Below, piece after piece: positions 41,601 to 53,600 of a DNA stretch of 64,000 nt; the stretch's first letter is position 1; each line of letters starts with the position of its first letter. The translations under genes and the position numbers were made by a program. The notes beneath the pieces were generated by a model. It made no database searches, was not told the DNA's origin, and saw only the letters and a program-made list of their open reading frames with translations. Source of the DNA: Holothuria scabra (taxonomy: Eukaryota > Echinodermata > Holothuroidea > Aspidochirotida > Holothuriidae); contig CM074196.1 of the NCBI GenBank assembly GCA_037179385.1, forward strand, positions 29,037,986 through 29,101,985. The letters are read 5' to 3'.

Positions 41601-44600
41601 ATGCCATGAGGGAGCACAGGCTTTCAGATATCACTTGGCAGACCTCATTGAATTCTCAGGTAGCTATGCCAGTTGTGAGCTCTGCATGAGTGACGAAAGA
41701 TGTGCAAGGCTTGAGCTCTTGTGGGCGGACTGTACCTTTTACAAGTGCACCCACATACACACATACATACACATGCATGCCTTCATGAATGCTAGTTTCT
41801 CTTTTCATCAAAACCAAAAACAGTTGCTTCATGTGTTTTTTAATGCAATCTAAATTCAATTAAAAGGTCAAAGAGTTTTCTCTACATTTGCTCAAACTGA
41901 AAAGTTCATCTAGAAATTGTATTTATATCCACATCATTTTCCAACCATTGAAATGCTAGTTACAAAACAATCTGCAACTCATACACATGATCTAATTCAA
42001 TTTTTAGTTCCCAGCTTCCCTTCTCAATAAAATAAGCACACTCACCAGGAGGAATCTTTCTGTCAACAACTGTTCCCCCACCAGTGACGTAAAATGGATT
42101 CAATTTGATGTTTGGGCTCAGAGGCTTTCCATCAACTCCAGCTGAAGTGAAATGTACTAATAATTAAATATTTAAGTCCCACTAAAAATGGGGAATGTAC
42201 ACTAATTAAGTGATGTTTTACTCCCACTTAAAAATGGGAGATGACTCCCAATAAAATGGGAGATGTACTGTACTATCAATTAAATTATCTCTTACCCCCC
42301 TAAAATAGGAGATGTACTACTACTTAAATTATCTCTTACTCTTACTCTCACTAAAATGGTAGAATATTCCCATTGCTACACTTCCATTGTAACCAAGCAG
42401 GCTAAAATTTTGGAAGGTTTACGATCTACTGAATTTTCAAGATATCATAACACATACACTTCAAATCTGGTTCTCTGAATCTGAAATCTCTTTTAAATAA
42501 TTCTAGCCTTTTATGCAAATAACTCATCAAATACTTAGCATAAACTAATTTAAATGAACCCATTAAATTCAACCAAGTTACTGTATCTTTAAACAAAATT
42601 TTAATTAAGAGAGAGACCAAATACTTAATATGAATATATCCACAGCAATTTCCAAATATTTTGTATTTGTCATAAAAAAAATATTTTGTTTCATTTCTGC
42701 TATTTTCCACATCTGGTATTTGATATGAATTCATCCCACCTGGTAAGACCTCATAGAGTTCTGGCCTCACTTTGAGATGCTGAAAGCTGATGGACTGGTC
42801 TGGTATATTTTGGCGCTCTACGTAAAGTTCTGGCACTACACCAGTGTCCACTTGGCCTGGATCATTCTTAATAATCCATGATGTTTCTTTCTTAGGGTTA
42901 ACTTCCAAAACTTCAGCTTCCACATCTGTTGATGAAACAAATCAACCACTGGTTTAAAAACAAATACAAAATTATGGCAAATCTGCTGAAGATCACTTGA
43001 CCAAAACTGACTGCCTTTTAACTAAACTATGACATATACCATGGAAGTTAATTTCATACATATACTATACATACTGTACTTCTGGTACAGTGTGCAACTG
43101 TACTGCTATTCTTTTTAGTAAATAATTTGGCTCTAATTTATGTGTGTTCGACAACATTTATTTGAGTCTTTCTCTGGATTTACAACACAATTCAAAAAAT
43201 AAGACAATGAAACAAAGCTAAAGAGAAACTCAGGAGGAAACTCAGAAAAGCTCCATAGAGCTTGTGAAAGAGCCCTCCGAACAATAACAAAAACAAAAAC
43301 AGAGTTAACAAAAGGAAAGAGAAAACAAAAAAAAAACAACAACAGGAAAATCAGAGAGAGGAAACTGGGAAGAAGGGAGACTGGGAAGAAGAGTCAGTTA
43401 CGTTTACCCATCAGAAAAAGTTTAAGGGATTTCTTAAATAGGTTTAAGGAGTGACACCGTTGGATTTTAAGTGGGAGGGAGTTCCAAAGATTGGGTCCAG
43501 TAAAACGAATTGTTTGCTGCGAAGATGTCAGCCTAAATGAGGGAGTAGAAAGAGAATTCATGGAACGTGTAAAGTGTGTGTGTGTCTCATGTCGAAAGTG
43601 AAACATGGATTTGAAGATATTTAGCAGAATATTGTTACACCAGGAGTACATAAAAATACCAATTTGATGGTGATGAATATCGTTTACATGGAGAATGTTG
43701 AATTTTATAAACAATTCACACGAAGTTTGAGACGGATGATTTAGTTTCCGTACCCGGAACTTGCCTCTTAGCTGTAGGGTTAGGGGTTACGTACGCATAG
43801 TATTAGGGTTAGGGTTACGTACGCATTGTAATACTAATTAGGGTTAGGGTTACGTACGCATAGGTATAGGGTTAGGGTGGGCCATATGCAGGTGTGCTCA
43901 TGCATACTGCAGGAACTGTATACGTAGGGGTATATAAACCTATACGTATACGTATCCCATACTGTACATATGTACACTCTCAAGTACATACATACTTAAT
44001 AGTTTAAGGTATACGTACGGTATAAACCTATACCTACAACTATATGTAATAGATAGTATTATCAGACAGTACTTAAATAAACCCATCCACCGGCAACGGC
44101 GCTCATAGCGCAGTAGGTACAGTATGCATGCTGGTCTTTATGCTATAATCGCTTTACCTCTAGGGTCGAGGGTTGGGGTCCCGGTACTAACAAAGCTTTT
44201 CTTTCTTCCACAGCACTAACCCTTCACTTCTTTCCACAGTACATACTCATAGTGCTGTTTCCCAAGTGAGGAAAAAAAGGAAAGGGTTTTTTACTTAAAA
44301 AAGAAAAAAAGAAAAACTTCAAAGTTTCAGCACCCTCTTTAAAGTTGTGGAGTCAGTAAAATTATGTCTACTTCTGGGCACGGAAACTAAATTAGTACCA
44401 ATAATTTAAACCTCCAACATTTTTGGAGAGTTGCAACATGAGAACTACAAAACCCCTAGTCTTGTTTGTTTCAACTTTAAAGAGAAAACACCCAAGCCAG
44501 CCCACTTATAGCATAAACTGAACCTCTTGACTAAACTCTGTCCTTCATTGATGATGAATCATAACAGTCCACATGTACTTAGCCTGACAGGCATGATACC

Positions 44601-47600
44601 AACACAATGTTTCATGAATTTGAAACAAGTGTAAAGTATGATCAAAATGTACAGTGTGGAATAGTTTGCTATGGTAATCTTACTACAAAAAGTGAACATT
44701 TTACTGAAGATGAAAGTTTCAAATAAAAACCAACATTCTTACAGGAATGGAAAATTCTGAGAAATAACATTTTGTTGTGCCCCTCTGTAATCAAAAATCT
44801 TCCAATTTCCTACACTGCAGAGTTTTATGAAGACAATTTACACCTGGATCATTTAATCAATAGGTTAAAGGACCAATTCTCCCACCCAAAACTACAAATC
44901 TTGTAGGAGTTTACTGAAATTCTCCTTTGGCTCAGCTCTTTGATTGACAGCTTATTCAACCAATGCAGAGTAGGCTACCAAAGCTTCTGAAACACAGCAT
45001 GAACTGTACTGAAAGTGTCTTAGTTACACATTGAACTATTTACACCTACCCTGAAACAATAAACTGAGATTATGCACGGATGAGGACAAATTTCCGACAA
45101 TTGTGGGAGGGGGCTTAAGTAGGTTAAAAGAACTGGTACTGTTTGGGGTGAGAATTGAGCTTTTTAATCTACATATGAGCAATTATAAAAAAAACTTGAG
45201 GTTCTTTTGCTTGTAAATACAAACATGGAGTGCCACACAGGTGGGTTCAAAGATGTGTTAGTTAGTTAATTAGATGGAGTTTTATGGTGCCGTTTCCAAC
45301 CTAATGGTTCAAGTCAAGCTGGCCACAGCCCTTTTTCCAGTTGTGGCTCACTGGCTTGGTTTTCCTACTCCGGCCATTGCTTATAAGGGTCGAGCATCAC
45401 GCACACAAAGATGTGAAAACAAATACCATTCCTAAAGTATGCATGCTATCTATATCATCCAAATCCTATATGGTTTCTGAAATGCTGCCATTTCATTCCA
45501 CTGTGCCCCTAATATCAACATCCCCAACAAAACATAATGATGTACCAGCACAAATTGTTGCCTACTTATTGGTAATTATCATGTAATATATACCAAAATC
45601 AATTTCTGTAAATGGCAGTACCAACTTCTTTCTGTCACATTTATACTCCAAAATTGGAGATGCAATTATCAGTTACAGGACCCAATTCTCTGGCAATGGT
45701 GGTCAATGTTCCATATCAGGAGCATGAAACTTTGTTTAGCATTGACAAATCCCTCCATCAGGCAATGGACCAAACATTTCATAGACAGTGGTGACATGTA
45801 CATGTTTCTTGTAAAATAATTGACACATCTACACAGCACTTATGAGGGGGGTTTGACACAATATTTGGATAACTTTGACATATCCCTAAATCACATCTAA
45901 GCACCTATAGCCTAAGGGCCCTAAGGGGCTTTGACACAATATTTGGAGAACTTGGACTCAATCCCTTAATCACATCTATGCAGCACTTATGAAGAGGCTT
46001 TGACACAATATTTGAATTGGAAAACTTTGACACATCCATGGTTCACAACTTGAGCAACCACGATGCCCATGTGACTCACCACAGAACATTTTTTGCCTTT
46101 ACAACACCTCAAGATGGCCAGAAAATTCACCTTCCGTGAGTGTTCCAAGCTGCATGTCACACCCAGTCTTAATTAAAATATGGATCTCATGTCTGAAATT
46201 TCTCAACTACAGACTTTTGGCCCCAAAATGTCATTCTGCCAAAAAGGCTATCCAAGTGGAGTGTCACCATTTAGGCAGCGGGCCGTACACGAAAAAGTGC
46301 TTTCGTTTTTAACTTTCGTGACGCACATCTGAGGGTCGGCATAAAAATTACCCACGAAGGTCAATTTTAACCTTTTGAACATCATATCAATTACCACAAG
46401 CGAACGAGTTGGCCTACGAAGAGAAATTTGAGGGTGAATTGTTGGTTTTTTGTGGCCAACGTTCATTGTAGATACTAGTTCCACGAATTTTCTGACACGT
46501 ACAAAATTTGTACAATATGCGCCGGGCAAAAGGGATAAACTTTTAGGTCAATTAATTGACCGGGGGGGGGGGGAGTATGACAACTTTCCCCTCATCTAGG
46601 GAAAGGTTGAATAAATCAGGAACTGGAACGACAAAGGATAGCGAATGGATAGCGAAGAAGGAAAATGTAAAAGGCCTATAGGACAAAACAAGAATAAGAA
46701 TTTGGAATAGAAAAGAGGAAGGAAATAAACACACTTGACATGAAAAACAAGAAACAGAGAGAAGAGATGCGTTCAGTAAGGATACCAATAGATGATTCAC
46801 ATGATATTGTTCAATCAAGTCTGGTTTGCAGCAGAGTTATGAGAGAGTAAATAACGTACGGCATATGGTACGTGGTTAAAGCATCCGACTTCAGGCGCGA
46901 GTACATGGGGTGGGGGCTTACGCCCAAGCCCTCTCTTTTTCACCACATCAACAATAAAACATATGGAAAATTAGCAGTACAGTTCCCTCTCACCCCTGTT
47001 TTCTCTTTGGTCACCCCCCCCCCCTTTTTGGGTGTGCGAATCTGCGCCTGGACTTGCAGTTGGGAGGTCAGGAGTTCGAGTATTGTCCTGGTCATACTGA
47101 AGACTGTAAAAAACACAGCGTAAAGCAATTGAGTAGGAAAAACAAGCCAGTTAGTCACAACTGGAAAAGCTAGTCCGCATACCGAAAAGTAAAAACTTTT
47201 TAAATGTTCGAATTAAGGTAAGCTAAATTGGTTATGCTTTGGAATGATATGTCAAGGTGAGAGGAACTCATGAAATGCCGATTTTCATTCAAAATACTTG
47301 ATTTTTGACGATTTCAAAATTTTGTGACGTCATAATTTGGGGAATTTCCCCAAATTAATGGGCCATTTTGTGCCTTTACTACAAGCGTTTTACGACAAAA
47401 AATATAGATCGCTCGCCGCATCATGCAACATAAAGTGCGCTAGTTCTCACTAAACTTTTCTGAGCTCTGGACATAACTTGAACAAAATCGGATATTTAAA
47501 TTACCGTGGTGACACCACATCATGAAGAGACACCGGCAGCTATGTTGCTATTTTTGTGACCTGTCTTTCATAACATTCCAATTTTTCTACAATTAAAGTT

Positions 47601-50600
47601 CTTGATTTTGAAATATTTTGTCCAAAAGGACAACAAAATTTGGGAAACTTTTGAAATGTCATTGGGGTCTGCTGGTCTGAGGGGTCGCGATTTTTCAAAA
47701 TTTTGTGTGCGCTCCGCGCCAATTGAAGATAGTCTCTCGAGAAAGACCGTTCCAGGCAGGGAAGCTTTGGCCTACCGTAGTCAAATGTTCTCATACACAC
47801 CGCATGCGGGATATCGAATCCAAAGTAGCGCTTGCAGTGACCTTCCGTATATCTTTGCCGCACCCGCACCAAGTTCAAACGAGTTTCAAGGATTGAATTT
47901 GTATTTGACTTTTGACGGAATCGAATTCAGTCATAATTAGACACCAAATGATCTTGAACAAAGGAAGTCGGTCCAGCTTTAGTACAGTTATGCTCAACCG
48001 ACTGAAACTAAGATTAAAAATGCGGAAATAGAAGGTAAAATATTTTCAAGTTGATATATTTAAAAAAAAAACATATCGGGTACCGTCATTTCAAAAAATC
48101 CACTAAGGCATAGGCTACGGGAAGAGGCGGATCCTGTTTGCCGTGAACTGAATATAACTGAGTTCAAGTCCTATTTTGCCCGGCCGTATGTGAACACGGT
48201 CCGCTGCAGGCCGAACTGACTAGCTGCATGCTACCCCTTGCCCATAAATATATGTAAATGTCAGTGCCCTGAAATAAGCACTTCCCCTGCTCTGGGAGAA
48301 GTGCAGCCCCCCTACCCCCACCTGAAAGGTCTACGCCTAGTAGCAAAGATGCCAGGTCTGAATTGAGATTTTCTATTGAAAAACCTGCCCCTGTCTAAAG
48401 CTATCGGCTATGTCATGACACCCAGTCTCCAGGGGCAGGAATTTCTGATGAGATTTTGTGCCAGAAAGATCAAAATTTTAAAGCATGGCTACTTTGTCGA
48501 GTGTCACAACAAGCATTTCATCGGGAAAGGGCTGATGGCTTTTACAAAATGTGGTCATTGTACCGTTTTCAGTTTGGCACTATTACTGAGCTCAGAGGCT
48601 CATATTGGGACCAGAAAATTTAGTACACGAATTCCGATATTTTTTCGGAAGGGAAACCGTTCCCAGTCGCTAATAACAGCTCGACCACCAAATTCTAAGT
48701 AAGCTTGTAGCGGTTTAGGATTTTTAGATAGCATGTAAATTACTGCTAAGCCGAATTAAAGCTACAACTATTCCATATAACTTGAGAACCAACACACCCC
48801 AAGATGCTAGTGCCGATTAGAACCTATTACACGAAATAAAGCTTGGTGACATTCTCGCCCGTATTCGTATTGTTAATCTTCCAGATTTCGACGTTCCTCG
48901 ATACAAAAATGATACTTGATGGGTTGAAGGGTATTATTCTTTTTTCAGAGATCGGAGTGACCCAGATTATACAATTTGGATCGGTATCCAGCTCGAGTTG
49001 CTCATTCGCAGTTAACGTTACGCGCGAAACCGACGTAGCAGGGACATAAACAGTTCCTCGTTCGCGAAAAAGTGTCCTTTTTCTTTCCACATCTTTTTAC
49101 CAATTTTAATCCCACGTACCCAAAATAACATTTAAATTTGTTTAATTTTTCATAAATTTAACATTACAGTGCATTTCAGATAATTAAAGTGCTTTTGGAA
49201 CATGATTAGAGGCTGCAGCTGTAGTTTTAGTGCTTTTCAAGGAAAAGTTTACTTAAAACGTGGAAGTTGTGTGTCTAATTCACCTTCGCCAGATTTTGAA
49301 TTTAAAGGGATATTTTTACTTATTTTTTCTTGATTCATAGGCCAAACAGATCGCTTGTGGTAATTGCATGGGTTATTATTTCATCTTTTTCCATCGATTC
49401 GTATTTTTTTCAATCAGACCCTCCGAAGTGCGTCACGAAGTAACACGAAAAAGCAGGACAGATTTTGGTCTAATTGGCTGACTCGGAGTGTACAAGAAAA
49501 TTTTTAACTTTACAAACTATCCAGACGGTTTGAACGGACACTTCCCAAGTTTTGTAAGCTGCATTTAATTAGTCTTAAAATATGGATGTCTGCAATTTCT
49601 AATTTCAAGTTTTTTTCATTAAAATTTTCGCTCCAATAGAAAAAAAATCAGCAACTTTATAAGTGATCACAAAATTACCAGATATTTGGACACTGATTGA
49701 AATGTTCTTCTGTTCAAAGCTTTTGGTGGGTAATTATACAACGCAATTCAAAACATGGTAAAGTTTTCTACTCTACTGAGACTCTCGGCCATTTATACAT
49801 GACACTGGCACCATTGCCTAAGTTAGGCCTAACTAGTCACTGAACGTGACCGTATAATCCGCTCCTTGTAGTCACTCCTTACTACGGTCACTGGCCTACA
49901 TGTACAAAGGAAACAACGTTTTAAGCCAAAACAACAAACCGAGCTCTAATTAAGATGGAATGGTTCATAGAACAGATTTGAGTTAATATAATGATTTTTA
50001 GCATTCTTAAATACCATATCACTTGTACCTTCTGGAATGTTTAATATCAGTAAATTCATAGCAAAAGGCAGGAAAAATGTGGTGCCATCCTTCGCAGTAA
50101 CATCGACATCTTGATCGTCTGCTACTGTGTTGCATGATGGGAAGGCCCTCCGCTAGACAAGCTGTCGAAGACCAATTAGTAAGCGCGGCTAGTCAATACT
50201 TGTACTTCATATAGCAAGCTCTCTGTACATTACGAAATTGTACAGTCACTGGGTAGGTTTCTCCGTTTTAAATGAGATCACATGGCAAACACTGACTTCT
50301 TCGACTGAAAAAATAATCTGTACAGGCTTAAGGTTACTTGCAGAATTATCCAGCCAAAATTTCCCTCTTAAAGGTCTTATTTCGTTAACAGACTTGTGTG
50401 GAAGGTGAATGTGATGACAAAGATCATCTGTGGAAAGTTTGGTGAGAAAAGGTATCTTTTTGGGGGCACGAGGGATGCCTACTCACGCGTGAGTAGGAAT
50501 GTGAGCTGTGTTTTTGTGTATACCGGGCAAGGGCCCAGAAATGAAGTGTATAGCATAGGAACGTAATGCTGGGTCCTGTTCAAGGGCTAGGCCTAGGCCT

Positions 50601-53600
50601 AACTTAGGCCTAATCAGCCTAGGGCCTACATATCCTACGTGGGCTAGCCTAACGTCACTTGCGATTTGCATTGTCATAACTCATAGAAACTGAGCAACAG
50701 AGTGATGTATCATTTCAAAACAAGAAATTGGCACGAAATTTTTACGTCTGACCATTTTGTAAATTGTAACTCGCTTCCTTTTAACTTTTTCTGTACTAGT
50801 ACTAGGCCTAGTAACTTGTGTCTGCCTTCCTGGCAAGGTCGTCGATCTCACTCGTACTCTCACAAACACGTTTAGTCTAGTTTCTCTTTTTAAAATAGCG
50901 CCATCGGTTGTTGATATAGCACGGTAGTATATAACTTACATAAAAGTTATGCCGAGTATGACAAGTAGGACACAGGTTCTCCATTTGAGTGTTTTCTAAC
51001 GTACAGAATTGCCGCGCCGTTGAAAAATGTTCTTCTCTCAACAAAGACTAATTAAAAGACTCGTATTGAAGTGGATCATCTAAATTTAGACTGATTGGGT
51101 GAATAGGGTAACGTTTTATTGTAGAAGTTGGGGAAATCAGTCACTCGAAGCTATATTTCATTGTACGTGCGAGTGTTTGGTAAAAGAAAATCTCAGGTTG
51201 TTCATAAGTGAAATCGATTAATTTCCTTAAGTACAACGTTACCATTTCTATCATTTCCCTGCATGAAAAAGTTTGCCCACGAGAATTTTCAGTATGATTT
51301 CAAATCAAGGGGGTGTTTAATGGGTAGATTAGTTATAGGTGTCCAAGGATAATCAAGGTTAGTCTTTCATAATCAAAGGTAAGTACAACGAAAATGGTTG
51401 AGAAAATTTCTTCTCAAAGTGAGAAGTGATATACAGTTAAAATTCTTCTCTCCTTTAGTGAGAAATCAGTAACCGTTAGCACATTCTTACTACATCCTAT
51501 GTTTGCCTGAAACATGTAAAAAATGACTGCACAAAGGTATGCCATTTTAATTTAATTTAACGTTTTGAGGGTCAAGAAGCCATTTGGCTCACCGAGGACC
51601 CTATGCCAGAGTGAGCGTGGATGAGCTCCGACGAACTTCGCCTTCTCTTTTTTGAGAAGGCATCACTGCGAACAGCTATGCTGAACAAGTTCAACGTTTC
51701 CAAGTTTTCGGGATGTGACCCGGGGACCTTCAGTATATAAGGCAGTACGCTCAAACCACCGAGCCAACTCCATCCTTAAATAATCTCACAATTTTTCCAG
51801 TTTTGTCTAGGAGTTTCGCAACCAGCCGTTCCTACCGTTTTCTTTTACTATTTTTTATATATTCTTTAAGGCGGTAAATTTCAAACAGTGTGAATGTTGT
51901 CTGAATTTTTACAAGAATTAAAAGATTAAATAAGAGGATAACAATGACTCCGATATTTTTGGGCCAACTTAAATGTGATCAACTGTTGCATATTTAGTCA
52001 TAAAAAGTGAGTTTCTGAAACAGCTATTAAATAGAATGTGAAAAATCAAAGTAAGGTAGGTAGCGAAATAAAATCCCGAGATAAAAAACTCTGCCTGATT
52101 TAGGTTATTAAATTTTTTAGGCTTGTGTGGTGTACTCAAAGGGATTAATAATGGAGACAACATGAATGGCCAAGAAAAAGTGAAATTTAATCATTTTAAA
52201 GAAAAAGTACAGGTGTATGCAGAGGTTGGGACACGCAAAAAAAGCAAAGTCGGCTAGTTAACTGGTCCACCCGAGGGTGCTTCAGTCCGGGGCGCAACCG
52301 ACTTCGTCGGCTGGGCAACCGATTTTATTGGCAAGCCTATGCCAAGTGGGAGGAAAGCCGGAGTACCCGGAGAAAAACCCACGTACATCGAGCTGGACTT
52401 GAACCCATGCACATGTGAGACACATTGGTACACAGCAGCTGGAATAGACCACTCTGCCACTCGACGACCCATGCACACGCAGAGACAGTTGGGACACGCA
52501 GAAAGGTCACTGTCAAAACCGGACGAAGAATCTTCTGAACATATACGTGTTTTCATTACTACTACTCTACACAAATTTAAGCCAATTTTGAGAGCCATGA
52601 ATTGCTGTTGGAGAAGGAATTTTGTTCCAATGTTCTATCATAGAAACTCTTCTGGGTGAGAGTCTAGACATCGGGGAAAAATGAAGTTTCCGCATTAAAA
52701 TTGATATCATGTTTGTTCATCAATGAGAAAATATTTCAGGGCAAATACCCCAACGTAAAGTGAATACTGATGCAACAATGGTTGATTGGACATATGAACA
52801 TAAATGTTGATGGGGTGGTAGGCTGTTAAAGTCCAGAATACTATTGTTTCTTTCTCAGGACAATAGCAACTAATATCCCGGATTATTGTACTTTTGTGTG
52901 AGACTGCTTTTGACACCTAGCATTCCCTCCTCCTTCTTACATAATACATTAATCTGATCTTTATGAAAGGTGAAGATGATGAGTTTACATTGAGAAAGGA
53001 AGACTTTAAGGGCAAATTTCCCAACAAAGTTAAAAAGTGTCCCAACAAGAGTCTTTTTTGAGCAAAATATTTGATATCAAATATCAGATATTTGTCTAAA
53101 TCTATCCAACCAAAGGCACTGTTGACACGCACACCGCAGAACTGTAAATGTTCCAGTCAAATAACAGTTGGGTCACAGCGGGCTAAATCAACACTCTGTG
53201 CCAATTTTTATGACAAATTTTTGTCTAATGTACCCTTAGTTTGTCCATTATGTGATACAATTATTTCCCTCCATATCCATTTTAAGATAAAATTGGTTCA
53301 AGAGTTCCTCCCAGGACGAAAATGTATGCATTTACTGACAAATACTACGATCGACCTATTTGCTTAGCCATCTGTACGACACTGCATTGGTGGGATTTTT
53401 CCGGCGCCGAACTTTCCTATTTGGAATTTAAGTTCCTTAATTCGTCATCCACAGATCCTTTTTACACCCCTGCGTGCAGCACACCAAATGAGGGTTTACT
53501 CGTATCATCTTCTAAATGTGTTTTGAAGTGTTTATATGGATATTGATTTTTGATTTCTTATTGTGTATCAATGACAACAACTATACATGAATCCGAACAA

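Noticed and set aside
47540..47940. Two 112-codon frames on opposite strands
   Set aside because: Antisense overlapping frames without family or splice support.
53071..53546. Overlapping plus-strand frames
   Set aside because: No domain, splice-site or conservation support; likely chance.
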